Source: Poa pratensis (Eukaryota > Streptophyta > Magnoliopsida > Poales > Poaceae). From it: DNA of 64,000 bases. The first letter of the stretch is position 1. Every line of letters starts with the position of its first letter. Made by a program: the position numbers and the translations under genes. The stretch lies in contig CAMZMU010000075.1 of NCBI GenBank assembly GCA_947311845.1, forward strand, positions 22,734,577 to 22,798,576, in the 5' to 3' direction. The notes under the pieces were generated by a model. That model had not been told where the DNA came from and did no database searches. It was given only the letters and a program-made list of their open reading frames with translations. Below, piece by piece: positions 1 to 10,284 of the stretch.

Positions 1-1410
1 AACAGAGGCACCATCCTTCACTGGCTGGCATGAAACAAGCTGTGAGCAATCAGAGGTCACGTGAAAAGAGGCTCCAGAGTCAAGCACCCATGGTTGAGTG
101 ACGCGAGAATTAGACTGAGAGGTGGCAGAAATGGATGCACTCATGGCTGGTTGTTGTGGCTCACTAATCATACCGGCAGAGAGGCCCTTAACAGGAGGAC
201 GACGCTGCTGCTGCTGAAGAGGACTTCCATATTTCTTTCTGCGATATTCAGACAACAATTCTGGATGAAGAGTAAAACAGCCATCAGCTGCATGTCCAGA
301 CTTCTTGCAGTGAGAACAAACCTTTAGAGAAAAGCAGTTTTCAGCTCTATGTCCAGGCTCCTTGCAAAGAGGACATAAATTCCCTGAAGAAGAAAAACGA
401 GGAGCTGCAAGAACACTGCTGTGTGGGGCGGATGATGAGCCAAGGGAGCGAAGACGAGTCTCTTCCGCAATCAAGCTAGCAAGTGCCTCATCCATAGTAG
501 GAGGCGAGATGCGACCAAGCAGTTGTGTGCGATTGTTTTCAAAATCCTGCCTCAGCCTCATCACAAACTGAAACATGAAGGACTGAGCTTCATAATTCTC
601 CTTGGCCACACAACATTCACATCCAGAGCGACTCTTTGGAGTCATTGGGAGAAGTTGGCTAGAGATTCGAGTAAAGGCTGCATAATAGTCCTCTATGGAC
701 ATGTCCTGTTGTTGAAGGTTCTGAAGATTTTACAGCAAGGAATACTGAAGTGCACCACTGGGCTGAAGGTACCGTTGCTCCAAATACTTCCATATTTCTT
801 TTGCAGTAGAGTGATACTCAAGACTCATCCGCAGTGAGGGAGCAACATTGAGGATTAAAGCACCCATAACTTTTGCATCTGCCTTTTTCCAAGCTTTCTT
901 GGTGGCATCATCCTCCTTTTCATCAGGAGGATCATCAGTCAAATGCTCATAAAAACCAGCAGCCCTCACAACTGTTGTAATTGAGAATGCCCATCTCTGT
1001 AATTCGAGCCATCCAACTTGATATCAATTGAGAAGATAGAATTTTCCTTAGCCATGACTACAATTTCCACAGCTAGCACTAAAACAGAGCAGCCACGTGG
1101 TGCAGCACCAACCCAAAAACAGAGGCAAGAAGTAGTACCTAGTACATGCAAATAGCAGCAGCCACGAACGGGAGAGCAGCAGCAAACAGGAGACCAATCA
1201 TTCAAACCAGAAATCGGACCAGCAAGCAGCGAACCAGGGAACTCACGAACAAGCTGACTGAAGACAGGAGCTGCTCCGTCCGGCCGGACAACAGCCACCA
1301 ACAGGAAAAGGAAGAGCAGGAGGAGAAGCACGGGCACACGTGTGCCGGAAGGATGGCCGCCGGCAGCTCGCCGGCAGTGAGGTAGGTGGCGGCTAGGGAT
1401 TTGGCAACCC
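1..1410 (-). pseudogene. Ty1-copia gag and start of protease, broken
   Basis: Read right to left, the frame starts at an ATG near 1054 (MAKENSIFSIDIKLDG...) and continues as a UBN2-type copia gag. Two CCHC zinc knuckles lie at about 290-375 (CPLCKEPGHRAENC and CSHCKKSGHAADGC). A retropepsin motif WVLDSGASFHVT lies at about 60-100, so protease begins just before the window edge. Gag packages element RNA and protease matures the polyprotein. Two lesions are visible: a one-base frameshift near 985 (the frame from 1054 ends in QLQQL-stop, while the gag continuation is in the frame covering 730-969) and an in-frame TAA at about 730 that looks like a mutated CAA. Integrase, reverse transcriptase and the second LTR lie outside the window to the left. 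Class is certain; family name not known. Confidence 0.85.
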
Positions 1411-1424
1411 TAGCTCTGATACCA
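1411..1424 (-). other. copia primer-binding site
   Basis: The minus strand reads TGGTATCAGAGC directly after the LTR end, the usual copia primer-binding site complementary to initiator-methionine tRNA. It fixes the orientation of the element as minus. Confidence 0.85.
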
Positions 1425-1562
1425 TGTCAATGAAACTGGAAAAAGGCCAAATCAATTCTCTCTATTGCAAGGCTGGGAGATATACTCCAGAGTACAAGGC
1501 CACATGGGCTTACACTTCTATGGGCCTAAATATACACACATACATATATATATATTCTAACA
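1425..1562 (-). repeat. 5' LTR of the copia element (138 bp)
   Basis: On the minus strand it starts TGTTAGAATATATA and ends TTTCATTGACA, so it has the TG..CA ends of an LTR and is directly followed by the primer-binding site. It is unusually short. The base next to it (1563) starts an Exo70 exon sequence, so the element inserted into that gene fragment. The partner LTR is outside the window, so the 5-bp target duplication (expected GTAGA) cannot be checked. Confidence 0.8.
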
Positions 1563-2721
1563 GTAGATAGGATGCAGGTTGATGCTCTAGAGGCTAAAAT
1601 TGGAAACTGGACCAAGATTATGCGAATTGCGGTGAGTCCTTTAAATATGCAAGTGGTGTATGTCTTCACACATCCAATTAACTGTCTATTCTTCAATAGA
1701 TGACACTCTTGCTTCCTGGAGAACGAAAACTTTGTGACGAGGTATTTGACGGTATCAGTTTCAACAAGGATCAGTGTTTCGCTGAACTGGCAGGAACTGG
1801 TGTTCAAAGTTCAAACTCTTCTTAGCTTTGGAGATGCTTTTGCTAAAAGTAAAAGGTCTCCTGAAAAGCTGTTTTTACTGCTGGAAATGTATGAAGTAAT
1901 GCATGAACTTAGATCCGAGGTATGCTAAAAACACTCTTCTGCAATGCAACACCAAAATTATATATGCAGTATGTCATCGAATTTTATCAGTTATGTAGCA
2001 GTTATTGGCCATATTTATGCAGCAATTCTAGCTTCTGGGAATTGGAAAGTGATGTTTTACTTGGTTCTTCTAGTTTCAGTACTGTTTGTGTTTGCAGTTA
2101 TTATTGACGTGTGTAAAAATTCTCCTGAAAAGTTAATTGTTTGAACTGCTGTACATGTATGAAGTAACGGATGGACTTAGATCTAAGGTATGCTAAAAAC
2201 ACTGTGTTCTGCGCTGCAACACCGAGATTATCTAGGACATACGTCATCAATAGTTGACCAATTATGTAAAACTTTTGTCCACTAAGCTAGCTGCTGGCAA
2301 TTGGAAAAATGATGTTTTACTTAGTTCTTCTAGTTGCAGTACTGGTAGTATTTGCAGTTATTATTTATGTGAACTGTGCTGTCAACTAGGAGTATAACTT
2401 TGTTTTAGTAATTATGTCAAATTTGACTGTTGATTTTGTCGACTATGTACAAAGTAATGCCTACCTTCTTTTGAACCTCATTGCCAGGTTGAAGTAATTT
2501 TCCAAGACAACTTCTGCTCTGAGATGCGTGAGGCTACATTGGGCTTAATGAAGCTCTTGGCACAGACGGCCCAAGAAACATTTGTTGGTTTTGAGGAAAT
2601 AGTTGAGAAGGATACTTCAAAGATTAACCTCCATGACGGAACTGTACTTGGCGATGAATGGATTCAGAGATTTAGTAGGATTGTACAGGAAAATGCCAAT
2701 CAATACATGGCCTGGGGCAAG
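1563..2721 (+). pseudogene. Exo70 exocyst subunit gene fragment
   Basis: Three exon-like pieces resemble the middle of Exo70A-type proteins, which tether secretory vesicles at the plasma membrane. Piece 1 (to 1631) encodes LEAKIGNWTKIMRIA followed by a GT donor. Piece 2 (1700-1919) starts after AG with LLPGERKLCDEVFDG and ends FGDAFAKSKRSPEKLF...MYEVMHELRSE before GTATGC. Piece 3 (2488-2721) encodes FCSEMREATLGLMKLLAQTAQETF and then GDEWIQRFSRIVQENANQY. Piece 2 has a frameshift near 1810. Piece 3 jumps from one conserved block to another that is normally far downstream, so an internal stretch is missing. Both ends of the gene are absent. The family is recalled from Exo70 conservation; a decayed or captured fragment is the best reading. 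Confidence 0.8.
1857..2390 (+). repeat. tandem duplication of an Exo70 exon end plus intron
   Basis: The stretch starting TCTCCTGAAAAG at about 1857 (exon 2 end, donor and intron) recurs from about 2120, with the same order of landmarks: ATGTATGAAGTAA, ACTTAGATC, GGTATGCTAAAAACACT, GCAACACC, GGCAATTGGAAA/GGGAATTGGAAA, GATGTTTTACTT. The second copy has extra stops and substitutions. Confidence 0.8.
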
Positions 2722-2990
2722 GTTAGTGTTTCAGTCAAATATTCCCTGATTAGATGTACTACTTTGCTTTGCTAGTTTACTGCTTATTGCTGGGATAATG
2801 AGTTTCTCTGCCCTGTCTAGGATGCTATATTTTTTCGTTGAGCATGGTGTTTAATTGGATGCACTGTTTTGCTTTTTCTAGTTTAATGTTCGAAGTTTGG
2901 CTGATGAGTTTTTTTTTTGCCCGACTAGGATGCCATTTTGTTTTGCTGAGCAGAGTGTTTGCTTTGTAAATTTTGAATTCGTTAAAGCTT
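2722..2990 (+). repeat. Exo70 intron block, first copy
   Basis: This intron-like stretch (GTTAGTGTTTCAGTCAAATA ... GAGCATGGTGTTTAATTGGATG ... GCCCGACTAGGATGCCAT ... GAGCAGAGTGTTT) is repeated in the same orientation at about 4829-5095 with small differences. The RIP-like piece lies between the copies. Confidence 0.85.
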
Positions 2991-3422
2991 GTGATGAACT
3001 GTACAGGATATAGTCCTTTCAGTAAACTACTGCACCATTGATTTGCATATGTTCACTACCCTCTTATCCGTTGATTGGATAACTCACAAATTATTTCATC
3101 ATGTGTTTGATCTTCACTGTTTTTCGAAATGGGGGTATCACCCCCGTGTCTGCATCAATCAATGGCCTTCATTTGAGTATGATAATTTCTGGATTACAGG
3201 TTTTTTCCTCAAGAACACGCGACTGGAACGGCCTGCCAGGAGTTAGACGTTTATACTCTACAAAGGTAAAATACAGTCGTTGATGTTACTTTTAGTTATT
3301 ACCTGTTAAATGATAAATTGAACAATGGTAGAAATTTGATCTTATTAGGTTTTATTCTGTCCTCCTTTTGCAATCGAAATTAGTGGTACTGAAATTACCC
3401 AAACTTTTTTTTATTATGGTAG

Positions 3423-4302
3423 GCGCATTCTGTACGTGATGTTGAGCCTTCTCCGGAAAATACCATAGAAATATGTATGGATGACCCTATTGAGGACTTC
3501 AGTAAGAGCTATGATAAAGGATTAGAAGACATCTGTGCTTTATGTTATGAAAAGGGAATGCGGTTAGATATCTCAACAGTCTATGATGGCTGTCCTGAGA
3601 TATTCACTACACCAAGCAAGGGCTTCTTTTGGCTCAAGTTTCTCATGGGGATGACTATTTGCTATTCCCCATTCTCCTCCAAAATCTATATATCATTGGC
3701 TGGAAGGGGGGGAAGGGGGGAGCATTTGTGCTAGAAGGAAATGAAGACACCGGGGGTTATGATTTGCTAAAGAATGCAACAGTTTTATCCTTCAGTGAGA
3801 ATTATCGTGATTTGGTCCGCACAAAAGAAACAAGAAAGACCGTGGGTGATGTTTATATCGGCCCAATACCAATGAGAAATGCATATAGAGGCTTAAGCAA
3901 GTTTACAGGACATGACCATGACATTGCCTAGCCATCATGGCAGTCAACATTAGTGAGGCAGTTCGGACTCGCAAAGTGTCAAAGGCAGTAAAAGCGTGTT
4001 TCTTAAACTATTGGACACCAAAGCTGGATGATACATTTGACACCAACGTTCATGTTGACAATGACAATGATAAGAAGATGACAAAAAATTCTGACTGGGT
4101 TGGAAATTATGGTTCCAAATGCGAGGAGGCCATGGAAGACATCAGTAATTGCCTATTGCATCAACGGACTGTGAGACAATCAACCGCAGAAATAGTGTCA
4201 GAAATCAGAATATTCCTGAGAACTGCATACAGATATGGTGTATTTTCGTATGAGCAGGAACCACCAGCTAGGTCTAATTCCCCAGCAGGAGAAGTAAGCT
4301 AG
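3423..4302 (+). pseudogene. ribosome-inactivating-protein-like domain, broken
   Basis: Three plus-strand reading frames in succession (3477-3734, 3629-3931, 3937-4302) together resemble a plant type 1 ribosome-inactivating protein, an N-glycosidase acting on 28S rRNA. Visible cues are NLYIIGWKGGKGG (about 3680-3725, the strand bearing the first active-site tyrosine region), FSENYRDLV (about 3795-3820), the active-site helix SEAVR (about 3950, holding the conserved Glu and Arg), and a following SDWVGNYG segment where a conserved Trp is expected. The frame changes near 3625-3650 and near 3930, where a stop also occurs, so no continuous product can be made. An AG acceptor precedes 3423. Assignment comes from motif spacing alone, so it is moderately sure. 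The piece lies between two copies of the same Exo70 intron block. Confidence 0.55.
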
Positions 4303-4828
4303 CTATCTTCATGTTAGATGAGTGGGTTTCCGCACAAGAGATAAGGAATAGGTATTATGCCACGGTGGACAGAAAGGAGTGGACTCAAAATCCTGTTTGG
4401 ACACAAAGAAGGAAGATGAGTACTTTCTCTAGGATTACCCTGCCCGGTGAGACTGTACACCAACCATACGGTACTACTCTTTCAATGCAAATTTTCTTAA
4501 CTCAGGAATCTATAGCTGTATGTTTGCTTTTCTTACGTAAGCATCTTTTTTAATGGAAAAACATGTTTGGTAGCATTGGATGTAAAAAGGAGCAAGATTA
4601 TGCTCTGTTCTAACTGCAAACCTTGTTGGTAGGGATACAGCGGATCAGAACTCTCCCCCCGTTATGGAGGCTGGGCATGTTGCCCTCGAGTCCCCACAGG
4701 GTTCCATTTAGTTCAAATATTTTGAGATCAGCAAGATTCATTCTGAGAGCATTTCGGTTTTCACGTTAAGGTTGGTAATACTTCTGTCCTGGTATATTTC
4801 TTTGGTAATACAAAAGAGTGGCATGGTG
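4303..4828 (+). other. short unassigned reading frame and non-coding DNA
   Basis: A frame at 4311-4553 (LDEWVSAQEIRNRYYATVDRKEW...) directly follows the RIP-like piece and has exon-like composition, but I recognise no family. The rest up to the duplicated intron block shows nothing identifiable. Confidence 0.25.
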
Positions 4829-5095
4829 CAAGCTTAGTGTTTCAGTCAAATATTCCATAATTCGATGTACTGTTTTGTTATGCTAGTTTACTGCTTATTT
4901 GCTTGGATTAATGAGTTTCCTTGCCCTGGCTAGGATGTTATATTTTTTCGGTGAGCATGGTGTTTAATTGGATGTACTGTTTTCCTTTTCAAATTTAATG
5001 TTCGAAGTTTGGCTAATGAGTTTTTTTTTGCCCGGCTAGGATGCCATATTCATTCACTGAGCAGAGTGTTTCCTTTGTAAAGTTTGTTTACTAGA
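4829..5095 (+). repeat. Exo70 intron block, second copy
   Basis: Direct repeat of about 2722-2990, beginning GCTTAGTGTTTCAGTCAAATATTCC and ending at GAGCAGAGTGTTTCCTTTGTAAA. The Exo70 exon that precedes the first copy is not present here. Confidence 0.85.
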
Positions 5096-5656
5096 TGCTT
5101 GTTCCACTTCCTAGAACATGAAGCCGCTACATGAACCATAGTACTGTTTATTTGATAAGTCATCTGGATGACTATTTGTATATGAAGTAAAAATATCAGA
5201 TTTTCAGCTCTCATCACTACCCTTCTTTTAAGCAAGCATGTGAGCAACGCATTCATATACATAGTAATCATAATATCAGATATGTAATATCAGGACAGGT
5301 GCTCAAGTGTAGTTTGTCAATTTAGAGATGTGCCTTTGTTGTGGTTTCCAACGACAAGAACTCATGTTTCTGGTGGTCTCATGAACTATTATTATTCCAC
5401 ACTTCTCTCTCCAATTTAAATCTGTACATGACACTGCTCTGATATATCTCCTGTTTGTAATGAAATGAAATTATGGAGTTTACGTATTATCTAATCATGC
5501 ACGCAAGCATGTATTCTGAGCAAAATATCAGTAGAAGGTCATTGAACCCAAGGGATTATCAAGTTACTTACAGAAGCACATTTAGTTCTGTTTAATTTGT
5601 GTTTTATCTGCCACTATTAGGGAGAATTAATTACTCACGGCCTATTTGCTCTACAG

Positions 5657-5813
5657 GTTACATTGGTGTGTTCGAGTATGTCAACGACCACAGATCTGGC
5701 AAGATTGTTGTTGAGTTGAAAACTTGAAATACAGGCTGAACAAGTGTGGAGCCATCAGTCCCCCCATTGATGTTGGCGTGAACGAGATTGAGTGATGGAC
5801 TGCTAGTCTGCCC
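5657..5813 (+). pseudogene. ribosomal protein uS8 (S15a) exon fragment
   Basis: After an AG acceptor at 5655-5656 the sequence encodes GYIGVFEYVNDHRSGKIVVEL, then, in other frames, RLNKCGAISP and DVGVNEIE, in the order known from cytosolic 40S protein S15a. A short duplication around 5718-5730 (TTGAAAAC/TTGAAA) shifts the frame, and a TGA follows the EIE motif. It is a single exon without the rest of the gene, so it is a non-functional fragment within the cluster of captured or decayed gene pieces. Confidence 0.8.
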
Positions 5814-5918
5814 ATATATAGGAAATAAAGTACACTTTTCTTGTTAATGGTAGTCTTGTACATAGCTCGAATAATATTCCCAAAGTGTAGACATGCAGTA
5901 TTGAAATATTCATATCAA

Positions 5919-6033
5919 ATTTTACATCTTGTATGTGCCACCGTTGTTGTGGCGTCAATAGTAAATGATTAGACTCCAGGAAGATACCTAATATTTTACA
6001 TCTTGTATGTGCCACCGTTGTTGTGGCGTCAAT
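5919..6033 (+). repeat. 75-bp-period direct repeat
   Basis: The 40-bp string TTTTACATCTTGTATGTGCC...GGCGTCAAT occurs at about 5919-5959 and again at about 5994-6033, identical over its core. Confidence 0.85.
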
Positions 6034-6059
6034 TGTAATGATCACTGATGGACAGCTCA

Positions 6060-6940
6060 AAAGAAAACACAGAACATAATCTCTCGTATGATAACTGGAC
6101 CAAATCGTGCTGTTGCATCAACAGATTCAACCAAGAGAATGTACGTGTACATGATTCAGACACCATAACAGTTGCGAGGATAATCACCAATTAACTTCAC
6201 GAATATTCGTGGTAACATAAAAATGTACAAATGTGAGCGACATATGTACAATGTATTCATCTAAGATAAGGCGAGCGCCGAGCAGTACAACTACTATAGC
6301 CGTAAGCAACAATTCTATAAAAGCCATGCCTGGTTCAAATTTTAAACAAAGGTCTGGGTGCATGTAGGCAGAAAAGCTCGAGGCCGCCGCATCCTTCTTC
6401 TATTCACCGCCGTCTTGCTGAATTCATGCTGTGATAGGCTTGATGAGTTCATGCTGTGATAGGCTTCAAGACCTTCATGGTCAGCCAGATGTTCTTGCTC
6501 TGCTCAGTCCAAACAAAACACGTCAGTCAATGCTCGTTAGGAAAACTTTCTATTTATTTTCTAATATGGTCATGAAAAATTGTTCTCAATGGCACTTCAC
6601 CGCTCATCTTTGTTGTGAAAATTTTGGACAACCTCATGGATATGAAATGAATAGTAGAAAATGTCGCAGTTGACTCCTGAATATTTCAGTTTCAACAGCA
6701 AGTTGTTTTGTCCACATGTTTTAGCAAATATGGTATGGAATCTAGCTCTCTTATGTTCTGCCTTGCTAGCATCTGACAGCGGCAGAATAACTGATCACAA
6801 GTTCACAACAAAGATGGTGAACAACCTCTGCTGACCTCTGTACAGTTTGAAATTAGAGAAGCCTGGCAATTTACAATCTGAATTACATAGCCCTGTCGGC
6901 TTACCTTGCCTGACGGAATGCGACCTCCCGTGTGTACACA
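6060..6940. other. no gene recognised
   Basis: AT-rich DNA with a short tandem repeat at about 6422-6468 (TTCATGCTGTGATAGGCTT twice). No reading frame with family resemblance was seen on either strand. Confidence 0.5.
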
Positions 6941-6949
6941 GCGGCAGTG

Positions 6950-7130
6950 GCGGTGTCGCGGCGCGGTGGCCACACGATGGTGTCGGACCTCGATGGTACG
7001 CTGGTCCAGTCACGGAGCGCCTTCCGCACCACGCGCTCGTCGTCTTCGATACTGGCGGCGCACCTCCTCCTTTTTTTTGCGGCCTCCCCGCTCCTGGCGC
7101 CGCTCGATCCTCAAAACTTCAGGCCGAAAA
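6950..7130 (+). pseudogene. glycerol-3-phosphate acyltransferase first-exon fragment
   Basis: The frame through 6971 encodes HTMVSDLDGTLVQSRSAF, matching the start of plant GPATs of the cutin/suberin type, where a HAD-like DxDxT motif lies near the N-terminus; here the motif is DLDGT. After SRSAF a neighbouring frame continues HHALVVFDTGG, so there is a frameshift near 7025. A Leu/Ala-rich stretch as in the first membrane helix follows. Neither the acyltransferase domain nor a second exon follows. The stretch is GC-rich against AT-rich surroundings. Assigned from memory of the motif order. Confidence 0.6.
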
Positions 7131-7199
7131 GCTGGTTAATGTTTTTTTCAACGAATTACACTGATGGGCCTCCTGGGCCGAATCTCTCTCGCCGTTAGG

Positions 7200-8470
7200 T
7201 GAAACTATACTGGTCATATTTTGAGACCACTAAAAGGTACTACTATAAAAGTTGCCGTTATTTATGTTGTTCAGACACTCTGTTCAAGGTGCCAGCAACA
7301 CCGGTACGTCATCACCGTCTGATCTAGTGATCTTAGCAGTAGTGGAGTTTCAAGAGCTATGATCAAAGAACGGTCAGTAGCCTATCGGTCCTTTGTTAAA
7401 CGTTTCAAGAGGCAAGAGCTATGATCAAAGAACTCACCAGAAGCGTTGGAGCAGTTACTGGATGAGTTTGAAGGACAACAACCTGATGAACAAAAGCAGT
7501 AAACAACGGGACACTGTAAAAAGGGAATACTGCTAGTAGTTCTTATAGCACAACTTTGGTTAAGATCTCTACAGACGGAAGCAACTAAGAACTAACTGTG
7601 TTTACACGCGCCATATCTCTATCAGATATCGTATATGGCTGGCTGGTAAGATCCCACGTAGCCATCTAGTTCCGTTGTGTGGTTGGTTGGCATTTCACGT
7701 ATATGGCGGCATTTGATGTTAACATGAGAGGGCGTTAATTCATTTTAGTGATATGAGGATTTGATTTCTCAATCCACAATCTGCAGATTGATCTTGTGTA
7801 GTTTTTTTCGCTGTAAGTTTTCATATTTTGGTTGCTTTTCTTGCCAACATGTTGCGATGGGATTGCGTTACTTCCCACTTTGCGAAAAAAAATTATATAT
7901 TATTCTATACGACTAATTCAGTCATAGACAAATTGAGCTAATGAGAAAAACGGGTTTTCCTTCTTTGTTATATGTTTAATTTTTACTAGATTTAGGGGTG
8001 CACCTTGACGCACGACACCAAGTCATTTATTAACGATACGTCAAACACGATGCTAATAAGTAACGGTTAGAAAATATCATTTTTCAAAAAAGAATCACCC
8101 AATAGCGAGACTACGGACGAATCCGACGACCGTATAAATAATTATATCCATATGTATAGCCGAAGACAAAATAAGTCAAATCATAAATAAAAAACAAATT
8201 CATGCATGCAACAATTAAATGCAAGCACGAACATACTCGTGATGACAACTCTTAGGATCAAATGTATTATTTAGCTTTGTCTTTAAATCGCTGTCCCAAA
8301 CTCATAGCTGAAATATCCACTCATCCGATCGAAAACATTATACGCAGACTCTCGCCGCCCTAAGTCGGGAAGGAATCAACATCATCACGGCACCACGACC
8401 TCCCACACGCCAAGTACAGAGGGCACAACATTAAACAAAGCGTCGGCTGGCTCCAGAAACCTTCGAGAGA
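7200..8470. other. intergenic, no gene recognised
   Basis: AT-rich DNA. AGAGCTATGATCAAAGAAC occurs at about 7349 and 7409, a short direct repeat. No convincing element ends or coding frames were found. Confidence 0.5.
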
Positions 8471-8474
8471 GCAA

Positions 8475-8720
8475 TTTTTTTAAAAAAAACGAGGCAAAAG
8501 ATTTGCCATTTCATTTAAAAAAGGGGGGAAGTTTTAGAGTTTTACATATCCGCCTTGACTTAAAAGCCAAGGCCAAATAAAAAGCCTACTCTCGCGGTAC
8601 AATGTTACAAATCGCTTTGGCACCCGCACGCCCCCACATTACCACCTCATCTTTTATCTTCTCGATGAGCCTATCGGCGGTAGAGTACTTATTGCGGAAG
8701 ACACGTGCATTCGAGAGAGC
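8475..8720 (-). pseudogene. 3' end of a LINE ORF2
   Basis: The minus strand encodes NARVFRNKYSTADRLIEKIKDEVVMWGRAGAK (split here only by quoting), ending at a TAG at 8586-8588. This is the C-terminal tail found after the zinc-binding region of grass LINE reverse transcriptases (compare VDALVETIKTEARSWVSAGA at 43.7 kb). A poly-T run at about 8475 on the plus strand is the poly-A tail of the minus-strand copy. Only the last 43 or so codons are present, so it is a strongly 5'-truncated insertion. Confidence 0.6.
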
Positions 8721-9028
8721 AAATTTATTACTACACACGTCTCATACACGCTTCACGGCAGCCGACTTAATAATTTCCACCCCCATTCCCTCCGGTTTCA
8801 TCTTCCTCACCCCAACTCTATGAATTCTGGAAAACCAAAACAACACAAACACTGGAGAGGATCGACGGTAACAAAGGACAATTGCAACTACTAAATGTCA
8901 TACAAGCACCGTAGAACTCGTGATGACCCCAAAACCAAGCAACACATAAAACAATTTAATGCCGACAAACGACATGCAAATATCGAGGAATAAAACGTAC
9001 ACGCTGACACAGAAGGCACGAACAAAAC

Positions 9029-9069
9029 AAATCCAACATGTTTCGCAAAAAAAAAAAAAATCCAACATG
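9029..9069 (-). repeat. minimal poly-A insertion with 12-bp direct repeats
   Basis: AAATCCAACATG occurs at 9029-9040 and 9058-9069. Between them is only TTTCGC followed by a run of A. It has the shape of a retroposon insertion reduced to its tail. Confidence 0.6.
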
Positions 9070-9262
9070 CGCTTGCTCTGTCCTAGCGGTTTAAAGCAGC
9101 ACATAAACACATTTTATCTATGACATAACAACCTCTTTGCCATTCAGGTTCAGGAATTCGACAATCTTCAAGGTCTTCTGTAAGTTTTTGTTCGACTCCC
9201 TCAACGCCGTGTAGGCAACGATGGATCTTTTTAGATACTGGATGCTCTTCGCCTCGACCATC

Positions 9263-9454
9263 CTAGAGACGGCTACACTTGAACGATAGCTCCTTCTTCT
9301 TATGTATCAACTCCTCTATATAAATTTGATGACGCTCCATCGATTGAATGGATTTTTTCTGGAGCTTCGACCACCATATGGTCTCCGAGCGTAACTCGTC
9401 GCGTTCTGCGTGAAGCTTGGTCACCATATTCGCCAACTCCTGATACAAAGACAT
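9263..9454 (-). CDS. hypothetical coiled-coil reading frame
   Basis: The 63-residue frame (LANMVTKLHAERDELRSE...KKELSF) is Lys/Glu/Leu-rich and helix-forming, like the coiled-coil part of plant transposon-associated or GRF-type zinc-finger proteins. A CACTA element lies just upstream on this strand (9630-10178) and the frame at 10285-10500 could be another exon of the same gene. Family not recognised; may be non-coding. Confidence 0.25.
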   Translation of the reverse strand: MSLYQELANMVTKLHAERDELRSETIWWSKLQKKSIQSMERHQIYIEELIHKKKELSFKCSRL

Positions 9455-9629
9455 ACGTCAATCAATTAATAGTGAAAATCGAGAGAGAGGATTACATAAT
9501 ACAGATAGATGCATGAAGAGACAATACAGATTGACGGACATCATCCCTACTTAGACCGCGGAAAACCTCCTCGACCGACCTTTGATCTCCCGCATCCATG
9601 CCGGCGGGGAGTACAGATTCGGGGCATTC

Positions 9630-10178
9630 CACTAGTAGGAAAAAGCCTACTGCTGGCGGGCGCTTTTTGCCTACTGCTGGTGAACCAGAATCCGCTAGTA
9701 CAGTCTGGCCAGTGGTAATGTCTTTCACTGGCGAAGCTGGCACCCGCCAGCTGTACGAAACGTACCGTTGGCGAACAAAACCGTGCCCGCCAGCGGTAGT
9801 TCCTAGCAGCGCTGGCGACGCGTTATGCCCGCCAGTGGTAGCTCGTCGACCCGCCAGCGGTCGAGTTACGGGGTAAAACGTACCGCTGGCGACGCGTTAT
9901 GCCCGCCGTGGTAGCTCGTCGACCCGCCAGCGGTCAAGTTACGGGGTAAAACCTAGTTCGCCAGCGGTATGATTTGTTTTATTTTTACTTTTTGAATTCC
10001 TATTCCAGCAGTATATATACATGTATATATGCAGTATATACAGGTATATCAGCAATATATACAGGTACATGTAGAAAAAACACAAATACATGATTGAGAA
10101 GGACAAATAGATAAAAGACAAAATTAAATAGCGGTAAGCCATTTCTGTCCGCTGGCGGTAGGCCTTTTCCTACTAGTG
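9630..10178. mobile_element. CACTA-type non-autonomous transposon (549 bp)
   Basis: The ends are inverted: CACTAGTAGGAAAA at 9630 and TTTTCCTACTAGTG ending 10178. Subterminal motifs of the type GCCCGCCAGCGGTA repeat in both orientations (9650-9970 and 10148-10162), as in CACTA elements where transposase binds. It has no coding capacity. The expected 3-bp target duplication is not clear (TTC on the left, TCA on the right). Confidence 0.85.
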
Positions 10179-10284
10179 TCACACATATGCATTACAAACC
10201 GAACAATTAGACAAAGTACCCAAATGCTTCATACCCGAGAGTCGCTAGTTTAGCTCACAAAGTTACGAAAGCGAATAATGTCAT

